A DNA stretch of 6,168 nt. It comes from an uncultured Ruminococcus sp. Lineage in GTDB: Bacteria > Bacillota > Clostridia > Oscillospirales > Ruminococcaceae. The translations under genes and the position numbers were made by a program. Positions 1 to 6,161 of the stretch are shown one piece after another. Location: the NCBI GenBank assembly GCA_900543105.1, contig UQQA01000139.1, positions 1-6,168 of the forward strand. Reading direction: 5' to 3'. A model generated the notes under the pieces. The model saw only the letters and a program-made list of their open reading frames with translations, searched no databases and had not been told where the DNA came from. How positions within the stretch are numbered: the stretch's first letter is position 1; the number at the start of each line of letters is the position of its first letter.

Positions 1-75
1 CTAAATTTAGCATGACCAGCTGCTTGGCTTCGCAAGTACTTACGTATGGCTTTGTATTTTTTTACATTATTCTCC
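1..75. other. unassigned left edge, no supported gene
   Basis: No complete gene can be supported here. On the - strand an AAAGGAG (78-72) is followed four bases later by ATG (67-65), but the next codon is TAA. Both the frame after that stop and a neighbouring frame stay open for about 20 codons to the window edge. This could be the broken or chance start of a divergent gene running off the left side. The sequence is too short to decide. Confidence 0.3.
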
Positions 76-104
76 TTTACAACCGATATAAAGTATGTTA
101 TAAT
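76..104 (+). promoter_or_regulatory. sigma-A promoter for rimO-pgsA
   Basis: TTTACA at 76-81 (-35) and TATAAT at 99-104 (-10) are separated by 17 bases. TG at 96-97 gives an extended -10. Transcription should start near 111, leaving a leader of about 36 bases with AAGGAG at 131-136, ten bases before the rimO ATG. The match to consensus is seen directly; activity is inferred. Confidence 0.85.
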
Positions 105-146
105 AATTTAAATAGTGTAATAATTAAATAAAGGAGCATACTTAAA

Positions 147-1490
147 ATGCCTGTAAAAATTGGAATGGTTTCTCTCGGCTGCAATAAAAATCAGGTCGAT
201 GCGGAGAGAATGCTGTATAAAATAAAAGAAGCAGGTTATCAGCTCGTTGCCGATGCAGCGCTGTCCGATATCGTCATCGTAAACACCTGCGGATTTATCG
301 AAAGCGCAAAGCAGGAGGCTATCGAAACTATCCTCGAATTCGGCAAGCTCAAAGAAGAGGGCAGAATAAAGAAGATAATCGTAACCGGCTGCCTTGCCGA
401 AAGATACAAAGAAGAGGTCGCCGAGCTTCTCCCCGAAGCCGATGCGGTTATTGGTCTTGGCTGCAATGATGATATCCTCAATGTCATTGATAAGGTTCTC
501 GCAAACCAAAGACCGCTCGAATTCGCAAACAAGCTTTGCCTTCCTATGGAGGGCGGACGTGTTCAGACTACCCTGCCCTTCTATTCCTACCTCAAAGTCG
601 CAGAGGGCTGCTCAAACTGCTGTACATACTGCGCAATTCCTGCAATAAGAGGAAAGTTCCGCAGCGTTCCTATGGAAACCCTTATCGAAGAAGCGAAAGG
701 TCTTGCCGAACACGGCGTAAAAGAGCTTAACATTATCGCTCAGGATTCCACACGTTACGGCGAGGATCTCTACGGCGAAAGTAAGCTTCCCGAACTTCTC
801 ACCGAGCTTTGCAGGATCGATAAATTAAAATGGATAAGAATTCTTTACTGCTACCCCGAAAGAATTACCGACAAGCTTCTCGATGTTATCGCAAAAGAAG
901 ATAAGATAGTAAAATATATCGATGTCCCCATTCAGCATTGCTGCGAGGATATTCTTAAAAAGATGAACCGCGAGGGCAATGAAGAATATCTCCGTGCGCT
1001 TATGATGAAGATCCGTGAAAAAGTTCCGAATGTCACTATCCGCACAACGCTCATCACGGGATTCCCGTCCGAAACGGAGGAGCAGTTCAATCAGCTTGCC
1101 GATTTCGTCAAGGATATGCGTTTCGACCGTCTTGGCTGTTTCGCTTATTCACAGGAGGAAGGCACAAAGGCTGCCGAAATGCCCGACCAGATCGATGAGG
1201 AAACCAAGCAGCGCCGTGCTGATGTTATAATGGAACAGCAGCAGATAATAATGGCGCAGAACAATGAAAAAATGATAGGCAAAACTATCGAAGTTGTCAC
1301 CGAGGGCTTTGACCGCTACGGCGAGTGCTACTTCGGAAGAAGCGCAGCGGACGCTCCCGATATTGACGGAAAAATTTTCTTCCGCTCACCCGAAAGAAAG
1401 CTCACCTCGGGCAGCTTTGTAAAAGTTAATATCACAGAAACGCTTGACTATGACCTGATTGGAGAGATTGAAAATGAATTTGCCGAATAA
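147..1490 (+). CDS. rimO: ribosomal protein uS12 methylthiotransferase RimO
   Basis: This is a cytosolic radical SAM enzyme that adds a methylthio group to the beta carbon of a conserved aspartate in ribosomal protein S12, using two 4Fe-4S clusters. The 447-residue product has the full family layout. The N-terminal UPF0004/MTTase domain (about 1-125) carries Cys12, Cys48 and Cys82 as auxiliary-cluster ligands, with the RimO-type motif SLGCNKNQVDAE near the start. The radical SAM core follows with the CX3CX2C motif at Cys155, Cys159 and Cys162. A C-terminal TRAM domain occupies about 380-447 and should bind S12. Length is close to the usual 430-450. The ATG at 147 is chosen because AAGGAG lies ten bases upstream and the conserved N-terminus begins there. 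The end overlaps pgsA by 17 bases, so the two are probably co-transcribed. The related MiaB, which acts on tRNA, is less likely given the SLGC-KN-VD-E motif. Confidence 0.96.
   Translation: MPVKIGMVSLGCNKNQVDAERMLYKIKEAGYQLVADAALSDIVIVNTCGFIESAKQEAIETILEFGKLKEEGRIKKIIVTGCLAERYKEEVAELLPEADAVIGLGCNDDILNVIDKVLANQRPLEFANKLCLPMEGGRVQTTLPFYSYLKVAEGCSNCCTYCAIPAIRGKFRSVPMETLIEEAKGLAEHGVKELNIIAQDSTRYGEDLYGESKLPELLTELCRIDKLKWIRILYCYPERITDKLLDVIAKEDKIVKYIDVPIQHCCEDILKKMNREGNEEYLRALMMKIREKVPNVTIRTTLITGFPSETEEQFNQLADFVKDMRFDRLGCFAYSQEEGTKAAEMPDQIDEETKQRRADVIMEQQQIIMAQNNEKMIGKTIEVVTEGFDRYGECYFGRSAADAPDIDGKIFFRSPERKLTSGSFVKVNITETLDYDLIGEIENEFAE
1461..1466 (+). promoter_or_regulatory. ribosome binding site deciding the pgsA start
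   Basis: GGAGAG lies inside the end of rimO, seven bases before the ATG at 1474. It supports that ATG over an in-frame TTG at 1459, which would lie upstream of this site and has no comparable ribosome binding site. Confidence 0.75.
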
Positions 1491-2040
1491 GCTCACTCTT
1501 TTAAGAGTTATACTTGTACCGTTCTTTGTGTTCTTCCTGCTGACGGATTTTATTCCGTTCTCAAAGATAGCAGCACTTGTTATCTTCATTGCAGCATCGG
1601 TAACGGACGCACTCGACGGTCATATTGCAAGAAGCCAAAACCTCGTAACAACGTTCGGAAAGTTTCTCGATCCGCTCGCGGATAAAGTCCTCGTGCTTTC
1701 GGCATTGATATGCTTCTGTAAGCTCGGCATTGTCGGCGCAGTCCCCGTAATAATCATAATGGCAAGAGAATTTATGGTTTCGGGATTAAGACTTGTCACC
1801 GCGAACGAGGGCGTAGTAGTCGCAGCAGGAATATGGGGAAAGCTCAAAACAGCGTTCACGCTCGTTGCGGAGGTAGTTATACTCTTTACCCTCTGCCTCA
1901 ATATCGAAGCAGGTTCAAATGCCGCAGCTATTGTAAATGTTGTAAATCAGACATTGATATGGATAGCAACAGCGCTCACAATAATCTCGGGCGGAATTTA
2001 TCTTAAAGGATACTGGAAATATATCGATGCAAGCAAATAA
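1474..2040 (+). CDS. pgsA: CDP-diacylglycerol--glycerol-3-phosphate 3-phosphatidyltransferase PgsA
   Basis: This integral membrane enzyme transfers the phosphatidyl group of CDP-diacylglycerol to glycerol 3-phosphate, giving phosphatidylglycerol phosphate, the committed step to phosphatidylglycerol and cardiolipin. The 188-residue protein carries a complete CDP-alcohol phosphatidyltransferase motif, D-x2-D-G-x2-A-R-x8-G-x3-D-x3-D. Its key residues are Asp45, Asp48, Gly49, Ala52, Arg53, Gly62, Asp66 and Asp70, which bind Mg2+ and the CDP moiety. The AREFMVSGLR stretch near 97-106 and WGKLKT near 121-126 are typical of PgsA rather than of phosphatidylserine or cardiolipin synthases. Several hydrophobic segments (about 8-25, 31-46, 72-96, 112-120, 126-144 and 152-176) fit the usual six-helix fold. 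Its start overlaps rimO by 17 bases, a common clostridial pairing that suggests translational coupling. Its stop lies directly beside the repeat island. Confidence 0.93.
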   Translation: MNLPNKLTLLRVILVPFFVFFLLTDFIPFSKIAALVIFIAASVTDALDGHIARSQNLVTTFGKFLDPLADKVLVLSALICFCKLGIVGAVPVIIIMAREFMVSGLRLVTANEGVVVAAGIWGKLKTAFTLVAEVVILFTLCLNIEAGSNAAAIVNVVNQTLIWIATALTIISGGIYLKGYWKYIDASK

Positions 2041-2047
2041 TTCAATG

Positions 2048-2075
2048 CGTAATGCATAATTCGTAATGCGTAATT
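2048..2075 (+). repeat. heptamer tandem repeat, left end
   Basis: Four consecutive seven-base units read CGTAATG, CATAATT, CGTAATG, CGTAATT. The same heptamer family appears in inverted orientation at the right end of the island. Such short tandem heptamers are known as intergenic repeats in several bacterial groups. Confidence 0.8.
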
Positions 2076-2117
2076 ATTTTGTTCCGAAAATTTTAGCAAG
2101 AACCTTTACTTCGTAGG

Positions 2118-2136
2118 GTCAGATTCTATATCCGAC
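2118..2136. repeat. small imperfect hairpin after GTAGGG
   Basis: GTC-a-GAT (2118-2124) pairs with ATC-c-GAC (2130-2136) around a five-base loop, with one internal mismatch. It directly follows GTAGGG, as the stronger hairpin at 2173-2191 also does, so the two look like diverged copies of one module. Confidence 0.5.
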
Positions 2137-2168
2137 TGTTATCAGCCCACAAATTACGGCAATTTTCT

Positions 2169-2191
2169 GTAGGGGACGGGTTTCCCGTCCC
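2169..2191 (+). repeat. GTAGGGGACGGG hairpin repeat, copy 1
   Basis: GGGACGGG (2173-2180) and CCCGTCCC (2184-2191) form a perfect eight-base-pair hairpin with a TTT loop. Bases 2169-2190 match the reverse complement of 2393-2414 at 20 of 22 positions; the differences fall in the loop region. Confidence 0.8.
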
Positions 2192-2192
2192 G

Positions 2193-2208
2193 AATCGCGT
2201 CAGCGATT
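2193..2208. repeat. AATCGC-GTCA-GCGATT hairpin
   Basis: A perfect six-base-pair stem with a four-base GTCA loop sits one base after the GTAGGG hairpin. It is not followed by a strong T run, so it is listed as part of the repeat island and not as a terminator. Confidence 0.65.
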
Positions 2209-2221
2209 TTCAACACAATTA

Positions 2222-2291
2222 TTCACAAAGAAAATACCCTTGTTTTCGTCGGATAAAGCCGTTGAAAACAAGGGTATTCGTTTTTTGTGAA
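2222..2291. terminator. large hairpin, probable bidirectional terminator
   Basis: AATACCCTTGTTTTC (2233-2247) pairs perfectly with 2264-2278, giving a 15-base-pair stem. An inner CGG/CCG pairing (2250-2252 with 2259-2261) extends it, and outer TTCACAAA/TTTGTGAA arms (2222-2229 with 2284-2291) flank it. A T run (2281-2286) follows on the + strand and a TTTTCTTT tract follows on the - strand. Placed between convergent pgsA and recX, it can end transcripts from both sides. It may also be the core of the repeat element. Confidence 0.65.
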
Positions 2292-2334
2292 ACACTTTGC
2301 GGCATAGGATAGAAAATTCGCCGTTTGCATTTTT

Positions 2335-2361
2335 GCGGTAATTTGCGGAATACAAATAATT
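2335..2361 (+). repeat. 27-base direct repeat, copy 1
   Basis: This 27-base block, starting GCGGTAATTTGCGG and ending ACAAATAATT, recurs perfectly at 2430-2456, 95 bases downstream. Upstream of both copies, weaker similarity (CTTTGCGGCATAGGA versus CCTTGTGGCGCAGGA) suggests a longer, diverged duplication. Confidence 0.85.
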
Positions 2362-2392
2362 CCGAATTCGCCATAAAACGCCTTGTGGCGCA

Positions 2393-2414
2393 GGACGGGT
2401 GACCCGTCCCCTAC
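2393..2414 (-). repeat. GTAGGGGACGGG hairpin repeat, copy 2
   Basis: This is the inverted partner of 2169-2190. GGACGGG (2393-2399) and CCCGTCC (2403-2409) form a seven-base-pair hairpin with a TGA loop. Confidence 0.8.
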
Positions 2415-2429
2415 GGAATTTGGTGTTTC

Positions 2430-2456
2430 GCGGTAATTTGCGGAATACAAATAATT
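2430..2456 (+). repeat. 27-base direct repeat, copy 2
   Basis: Perfect second copy of the block at 2335-2361. It runs directly into the right-hand heptamer array, while copy 1 runs into CCGAATTCGCC instead. Confidence 0.85.
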
Positions 2457-2478
2457 ACGCATTACGAATTACGCATTA
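2453..2478 (-). repeat. heptamer tandem repeat, right end
   Basis: Read on the - strand, three perfect units of the CGTAATG/CGTAATT family are followed outward by a degenerate fourth. Bases 2450-2478 match the reverse complement of 2050-2078 at 28 of 29 positions. The recX stop codon (2476-2478) lies inside the array. Confidence 0.8.
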
Positions 2479-3099
2479 ATATTCCTCTTCGTTATCAAAT
2501 TCCTTCAGCGCCGAATTGATGTCCGAATATCCGTATCCGAGCCGTGCGAGGGCGTTCTTTACTTTCCGCACTCCTGCTTCGTCCGTGAGATAGCGCCTGT
2601 ACTTTTTCTCAACAAGCGCTTTTATCCTCTCTTTTACTGCTTCATCGTCCTCACAGTAGGTATCGATGACCTCGCTGATTATATCTTTCGGTATGCCTTT
2701 TTGCGTCAGCTTATAGCGTACTGCGACCGCACTTTCCTTTTTTATACCGAAAAGCTGTTTTCCCAGACGGAATGCGTATTCTCTGTCGTTGACAAGTCCT
2801 TTTTCCGCCATTAATTTGCACGTCCGCAGGCACATTTCTTTCGGATAGGTCTTTTCAAGCTTTCGGAAAAGCTCGACAAAGCCGTAGTCACGCCCCGAGA
2901 GCAGATACATTGCCCTCTCCCTTGACTTTCGCTCAAGATCCTCTTCCTTTATGCTTTCAATTGCGGAATCGGGCAGTTCCATTCCCTTTTTGAGGTTCAT
3001 TTTTTCAACGGTTTTCTGTCCGATAAAAATTTTTCCGCCGCTTTCGGTCGTTATCTGCCAAGTCGTACCCTTATAGGGTGAAAGTTCTGTTATTCTCAT
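2476..3099 (-). CDS. recX: recombination regulator RecX
   Basis: RecX binds RecA and RecA-DNA filaments and limits RecA's ATPase and strand-exchange activity. The 207-residue product has an N-terminal region of about 55 residues followed by the three-helix RecX repeats. Recognisable blocks are RAMYLLSGRDYGFVEL (62-77), the second-repeat motif KGLVNDREYAFRLGKQ (100-115), a KLTQKGIPKDII block (130-141) and a final ARLGYGYSDINSALKE (185-200). Length is at the upper end of the usual 150-270 range and the domain is intact. Its ATG shares one base with the recA TGA (TGATG at 3097-3101 on this strand). No good ribosome binding site precedes it, so translation probably depends on ribosomes finishing recA. 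The C-terminus ends in an acidic DNEEEY, and its stop codon falls within the right repeat of the neighbouring island, so the original end may have been changed by that insertion. Confidence 0.93.
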   Translation of the reverse strand: MRITELSPYKGTTWQITTESGGKIFIGQKTVEKMNLKKGMELPDSAIESIKEEDLERKSRERAMYLLSGRDYGFVELFRKLEKTYPKEMCLRTCKLMAEKGLVNDREYAFRLGKQLFGIKKESAVAVRYKLTQKGIPKDIISEVIDTYCEDDEAVKERIKALVEKKYRRYLTDEAGVRKVKNALARLGYGYSDINSALKEFDNEEEY

Positions 3100-4316
3100 C
3101 AGTTCACTGGTGTAAATTCGTCGAAGTTATCGTCCTCGGTGGAGGTATCGGCGGCAGGGTCTGTTTTCTTCTTTGTGCTTGCGGCCTTACTGATCTTTTC
3201 CGCTTCAGCCATAACGTCGATCGTTTCTTCGGCAGGCTTTTCCTCGGTCTTGGGCTGTTCTTCCTCTTCCTTGTTTCTGCTTGCAAGCTCGGCTTTGATC
3301 TTATCTTCGATCTCTTTCATAACGGCAGGATTGTTGGTGAGGTATTCCTTTGCGTTGTCACGTCCCTGACCGATCTTTCCCTCGCCGTAAGCGAACCAGG
3401 CACCGCTCTTTTTGATGATGTCAAGGTCAACGGCAAGATCGACTATCTCGCCGACACGGGAGATGCCCTTGCCGAACATCAAGTCGAATTCGCAGTCCTT
3501 GAACGGCGGTGCGACTTTGTTTTTTACGACCTTGCACTTTGTGCGTGCGCCGATGACTTCGCCGTTCACCTTTATAGCTTCGCCCTTACGGACTTCAATG
3601 CGGACAGAGCTGTAGAATTTGAGCGCACGTCCGCCCGTTGTAACTTCGGGGTTGCCGTACATTACGCCTATCTTTTCACGAACCTGATTGATGAAGATAG
3701 CAACGCAGTTTGTCTTTGAAATTACCGATGTGAGCTTTCTCATTGCCTGCGACATAAGACGTGCGAGCAGACCAACGTGGTTGTCGCCCATTTCGCCGTC
3801 AATTTCTGCCTTTGTTACCATTGCCGCTACCGAGTCGATAACGATGCAGTCGATAGCACCCGAACGGACGAGAGCTTCGGCAATTTCGAGAGCCTGCTCG
3901 CCGCTGTCAGGCTGGGAAACGAGCATTTCATCGATGTTTACGCCGAGAGCCTTTGCATAAACAGGGTCAAGAGCGTGTTCAACGTCAATAAAAGCCGCCG
4001 TTCCACCCTGCTTCTGCGATTCCGCAACGATCTGGAGCGCAACGGTAGTTTTACCCGAGCTTTCGGGTCCGTATATCTCGACAATTCTTCCCTTTGGAAC
4101 GCCGCCGATGCCGAGCGCAAGGTCAAGCGTGAGCGAGCCTGTCGGGATAGCGTCCACTTCAAACTGCGGCGACTGTCCGAGGCGCATTACCGCACCCGAA
4201 CCATACTGCTTTTCAAGGTGAGCGATAGCGGCTTCGAGAGCCTTTTTCTTTTCTTCCGCATTTTTTGGTTTATTTATAGAATCCTTGGAGGATTCGGTCT
4301 TCTTCTTTTCTGCCAT
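3099..4316 (-). CDS. recA: recombinase RecA
   Basis: RecA forms ATP-dependent filaments on single-stranded DNA, performs homologous pairing and strand exchange, and triggers LexA self-cleavage in the SOS response. The 405-residue protein shows Walker A GPESSGKT at 83-90, the catalytic glutamate Glu113 in FIDVEHALDP, Walker B CIVIDS ending at Asp161-Ser162, and the loop L2/signature region NQVREKIGVMYGNPEVTTGG at about 210-229. Compared with E. coli RecA, the ATPase core begins about 17 residues later because of a Lys/Glu-rich N-terminal extension. The C-terminal tail from about 349 is long, rich in Glu, Lys and Asp, and ends DDNFDEFTPVN, the usual acidic autoregulatory tail. The ATG at 4316 is chosen because AAAGGCGG lies nine bases upstream; an in-frame TTG at 4340 lies above that site and is unlikely. 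No intein or frameshift is seen. It is the first gene of a recA-recX operon. Confidence 0.99.
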   Translation of the reverse strand: MAEKKKTESSKDSINKPKNAEEKKKALEAAIAHLEKQYGSGAVMRLGQSPQFEVDAIPTGSLTLDLALGIGGVPKGRIVEIYGPESSGKTTVALQIVAESQKQGGTAAFIDVEHALDPVYAKALGVNIDEMLVSQPDSGEQALEIAEALVRSGAIDCIVIDSVAAMVTKAEIDGEMGDNHVGLLARLMSQAMRKLTSVISKTNCVAIFINQVREKIGVMYGNPEVTTGGRALKFYSSVRIEVRKGEAIKVNGEVIGARTKCKVVKNKVAPPFKDCEFDLMFGKGISRVGEIVDLAVDLDIIKKSGAWFAYGEGKIGQGRDNAKEYLTNNPAVMKEIEDKIKAELASRNKEEEEQPKTEEKPAEETIDVMAEAEKISKAASTKKKTDPAADTSTEDDNFDEFTPVN

Positions 4317-4344
4317 TGGAAAATTCCGCCTTTCAATCAAAAAT

Positions 4345-4358
4345 CGAACGTCTGTGCT
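4345..4358. promoter_or_regulatory. degenerate LexA (SOS) box candidate
   Basis: CGAACGTCTGTGCT matches about 11 of 14 positions of the Gram-positive SOS consensus CGAACRNRYGTTYC. One half-site, CGAAC, is perfect; the other is weak. It spans the predicted recA transcription start just downstream of the -10 box, where LexA would block the promoter. The position makes it credible despite the poor half-site. Confidence 0.5.
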
Positions 4359-4361
4359 GTT

Positions 4362-4390
4362 ATTATAGCATCAAAAGCGTTTTTTGTCAA
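4362..4390 (-). promoter_or_regulatory. consensus sigma-A promoter for recA-recX
   Basis: On the - strand TTGACA (4390-4385) and TATAAT (4367-4362) both match the consensus exactly and are 17 bases apart. A TGC directly before the -10 makes it an extended element. The start should fall near 4355, giving a leader of about 39 bases. Confidence 0.9.
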
Positions 4391-4434
4391 TAATATTATA
4401 GCATATAAAGCCAAAAAAGTATAGCAAAAAAAGC
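4362..4434 (-). repeat. three imperfect 17-base repeats containing -10-like boxes
   Basis: Blocks at 4362-4378, 4395-4411 and 4418-4434 read on the - strand as GCTTTTGATGCTATAAT, GCTTTATATGCTATAAT and GCTTTTTTTGCTATACT. All carry TGCTATAAT or TGCTATACT, an extended -10 form. Only the block nearest recA has a good -35. The others may be extra start sites, a duplicated promoter or binding sites. Confidence 0.6.
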
Positions 4435-4481
4435 AAAAATACCGTTTTAAGGGTAATTTTTCGGACAATTGAAAATAATTC

Positions 4482-4510
4482 TTGACTAATTTGGTATAAT
4501 ATGATATAAT
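4482..4510 (+). promoter_or_regulatory. sigma-A promoter for the Hrb-like gene
   Basis: TTGACT (4482-4487) and TATAAT (4505-4510) are 17 bases apart, with TGA before the -10. A second TATAAT at 4495-4500 has no correctly spaced -35. The start is near 4517, followed by GGAGG at 4527-4531, seven bases before the ATG. It is divergent from the recA promoter, about 95 bases away. Confidence 0.85.
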
Positions 4511-4538
4511 TGGTCAAATACAACTCGGAGGTATATTT

Positions 4539-5162
4539 ATGGACACGAAATCAGTATATAAAATTTCCTACGGACTTTACGTTCTCACCGCTTCACAGGG
4601 GGATAAGGACAATGGCTGTATCATCAACACTCTTTCACAGCTCACAAGCTCGCCGATGCAGATATCCGTCACCGTGAACAAGGCAAACCTCACCCACGAT
4701 ATGATAAAAGCGACGGGCGTTTTCAACGTTTCGGTCATCGACACATCGGCTGATTTTTCACTTTTCAGACATTTCGGCTTTCAGAGCGGAAAAAATGCGC
4801 AGAAGTTCGGCACACCCGATTCGTATAAATTTTCGCCCTGCTATGCCGACAACGGCGTTATCTATGTAAAGAGCGGCGCGAACGCTTTTATCTCGGGAAA
4901 AGTTGTGAATGATATCGACCTCGGAACACACACGATGTTCATTGCCGAAATGACCGGCGGCGAAGTTCTCTCGGACAAGCCCTCGATGACTTATGAATAC
5001 TATCAGCAGAACGTCAAGCCGAAGCCTGCGCAGACTGCCGAAAAGAAAAGCGGCTGGGTCTGCAAGGTCTGCGGTTATATTTACGAGGGTGAAGAACTGC
5101 CCGATGATTTCGTCTGCCCCGTTTGCAAGCACGGCAGGGAAGATTTTGAAAAGCTCGCTTGA
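4539..5162 (+). CDS. flavin reductase-like / rubredoxin-like fusion (Hrb-type)
   Basis: The 207-residue product joins two redox modules. Residues about 1-158 resemble the FMN-binding flavin reductase-like fold: YKISYGLYVLTAS at the start, a NTLSQLTSSPMQISVTVNK stretch at 30-48 and FNVSVID at 62-68. A Pro/Lys-rich linker (about 159-171) leads to a C-terminal rubredoxin-like knuckle pair with Cys175, Cys178, Cys193 and Cys196. Clostridial high-molecular-weight rubredoxins with this order pass electrons from NAD(P)H through FMN and Fe to FprA-type flavodiiron proteins for O2 or NO reduction; that role here is inferred. Only 14 residues separate the two CXXC pairs, versus about 29 in classical rubredoxin, so the metal module is of the short rubrerythrin type. 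Lys197 replaces the Gly that usually follows the last Cys. ATG at 4539 is supported by GGAGG. The gene stands alone, and no FprA gene is in the window. Confidence 0.85.
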   Translation: MDTKSVYKISYGLYVLTASQGDKDNGCIINTLSQLTSSPMQISVTVNKANLTHDMIKATGVFNVSVIDTSADFSLFRHFGFQSGKNAQKFGTPDSYKFSPCYADNGVIYVKSGANAFISGKVVNDIDLGTHTMFIAEMTGGEVLSDKPSMTYEYYQQNVKPKPAQTAEKKSGWVCKVCGYIYEGEELPDDFVCPVCKHGREDFEKLA

Positions 5163-5187
5163 CAACCGACAAAATTAGTGCTATAAT
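5159..5187 (+). promoter_or_regulatory. consensus sigma-A promoter for the thiT leader
   Basis: TTGACA (5159-5164) and TATAAT (5182-5187) are exact consensus boxes 17 bases apart, with TGC before the -10. The -35 box contains the TGA stop codon of the upstream gene. The predicted start near 5194 lies just before the TPP aptamer, so thiT has its own transcript. Confidence 0.9.
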
Positions 5188-5207
5188 AACACACAGTTTA
5201 AAAATTG

Positions 5208-5305
5208 AATATCGGGGAGCGTAATGCCATTGAAAAATGGCTGCTGAGAGGAGGTTCGACCTCGACCCATGAACCTGATTCGGATAATGCCGACGTAGGG
5301 ATTGA
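5208..5305 (+). ncRNA. TPP riboswitch aptamer (THI element)
   Basis: The conserved THI-box core is intact: GGGGAGC (5214-5220), CTGAGA (5244-5249), ACCCATGAACCTGATTCGG (5265-5283), ATAATGCCGACGTAGGGA (5284-5301). GCCAT/ATGGC (5226-5230 with 5237-5241) and GAGGT/ACCTC (5251-5255 with 5259-5263) form side stems, and TCGG/CCGA (5280-5283 with 5290-5293) forms the P5-type stem. Binding thiamine pyrophosphate should lower expression of thiT. A terminator follows within about 40 bases, so control is probably by transcription termination. The outer P1 helix looks weak, with few clear pairs. Confidence 0.96.
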
Positions 5306-5342
5306 CAGTCAAGTCTGTAATTGCGCCTTTTTGCGCATTTAG

Positions 5343-5379
5343 AAAGGGTTCTTCTTTTGTCCGGAAGAACTCTTTTTTT
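5343..5379 (+). terminator. riboswitch-controlled intrinsic terminator
   Basis: AAAGGGTTCTTC (5343-5354) pairs with GAAGAACTCTTT (5364-5375), twelve pairs including one G-U, and is followed by a T run to 5379. It sits between the TPP aptamer and thiT, the usual off switch. GGTTC in its 5' arm (5347-5351) is complementary to GAACC in the aptamer core (5271-5275), a possible antiterminator pairing when the ligand is absent. Confidence 0.88.
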
Positions 5380-5411
5380 ATTATGACAGGCTGATTTCCA
5401 TACCATAGCTG

Positions 5412-5438
5412 CGTCCGAATTTCGGACGTTTTATTTTT
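5412..5438 (+). terminator. second terminator-like hairpin in the thiT leader
   Basis: CGTCCG (5412-5417) and CGGACG (5423-5428) form a perfect GC-rich stem around AATTT, followed by TTTTATTTTT (5429-5438). It lies 33 bases after the first terminator and about 20 bases before the thiT ribosome binding site, giving two terminators in series. Confidence 0.65.
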
Positions 5439-5472
5439 AAGCAAAACCATTGAAAAGGGAAGGAAAAGAAAA

Positions 5473-6057
5473 ATGAACATTTCAAAAACACAAAAGCTTA
5501 CCGAATGTGCGATAATGCTTGCGCTCGCAACGGCACTGTCCTACATAACCGTTTATAAGCTCCCTATGGGCGGCTCGATAACGGCATTCAGCCAGGTTCC
5601 GATAGTTATAATCGGCTATCGCCACGGCTATAAATGGGGACTTGGAACAGGTTTGGTTTACGGTCTGCTCCAGATTCTTCAGGGACTTGAAAACTTCGCT
5701 TACGTAAGCGGGCTCGGCGCATATCTTATACTTATCCTTATGGATTATCTCATCGCATTTACAGCTCTCGGCTTCGGCGGCGCACTTTTCTCCAACTCGA
5801 AGCTCAAAGCGCCGATCGCTATCGGCATCGGCGCGGCTGTCGGCTCTGCGATCCGCTTTCTCTGCCACTTCATCTCGGGCGTAACGATCTGGGGCGACTA
5901 TGCAGGCGGCTGGCAGAATGTTTGGGTATATTCGCTCACATATAACGGCTCTTATATGCTCGCTGAATGTATCATAACTATCGTCGGCACGGCGGCTCTC
6001 GCATCTATTTTTGATTTCAAGGCAAAGAATCTTCGCCGCAAGGTAAAGAACGCGTAA
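5473..6057 (+). CDS. thiT: energy-coupled thiamine transporter S component ThiT
   Basis: ThiT is the substrate-binding membrane subunit of a group II ECF transporter; it captures thiamine and joins a shared EcfT-EcfA1-EcfA2 module encoded elsewhere. The 194-residue protein, close to the family's usual 180-210, is very hydrophobic with about six membrane segments (roughly 10-30, 38-50, 55-71, 79-105, 112-135 and 160-181). Family marks are GGSIT at 33-37, HGYKWG at 51-56, a DYLIAFTALG stretch (91-100) and RFLCHFISGVTIWG (128-141), in which His132 and Trp140 fit thiamine-contacting positions. YNGSYM follows at 157-162, where Asn158 is the expected ligand contact. A Lys/Arg-rich tail (183-192) is likely cytosolic. 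ATG at 5473 follows GGAAGG with nine bases between. Control by the upstream TPP riboswitch strongly supports the substrate assignment over riboflavin or other S components. Confidence 0.93.
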   Translation: MNISKTQKLTECAIMLALATALSYITVYKLPMGGSITAFSQVPIVIIGYRHGYKWGLGTGLVYGLLQILQGLENFAYVSGLGAYLILILMDYLIAFTALGFGGALFSNSKLKAPIAIGIGAAVGSAIRFLCHFISGVTIWGDYAGGWQNVWVYSLTYNGSYMLAECIITIVGTAALASIFDFKAKNLRRKVKNA

Positions 6058-6070
6058 ATGAAAATATATC

Positions 6071-6104
6071 AAAAATCGGGCAGTTGATCTGTCCGATTTT
6101 TTTT
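6071..6104 (+). terminator. thiT intrinsic terminator
   Basis: AAAAATCGGGCAG (6071-6083) pairs with CTGTCCGATTTTT (6089-6101) around a TTGAT loop, with one G-U pair, followed by T to 6104. It begins 14 bases after the thiT stop. Confidence 0.9.
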
Positions 6105-6113
6105 GCAAAACAA

Positions 6114-6161
6114 AAAGTGCGGTCACGAAATATCATATCGTGACCGCACTTTATTATATTT
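6114..6161. terminator. second, probably bidirectional terminator
   Basis: AAAGTGCGGTCACGA (6114-6128) pairs perfectly with 6138-6152, fifteen base pairs, around a nine-base loop. T-rich sequence follows on both strands (TTATTATATTTTT to 6163, and TTTTTGTTTTG on the - strand). It probably serves thiT read-through and an unseen - strand gene beyond the right edge. Confidence 0.75.

Larger units (their letters stand above)
2044..2478. repeat. composite MITE-like inverted-repeat island
   Basis: Nearly the whole gap between convergent pgsA and recX is repeat sequence. The left arm (about 2050-2118) and right arm (about 2409-2478) are inverted, imperfect copies. They share AATTCGTAATGCGTAATTATT-like ends, a TTCCG-AAATT-GC middle and an inner CGTAGGG. 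Between the arms are further hairpins, a 27-base direct repeat and a large central stem. No transposase or convincing reading frame is present. The layout suggests a non-autonomous mobile element or a stack of intergenic repeats. The last bases of the right arm supply the recX stop codon. No clear target-site duplication was found. Confidence 0.7.
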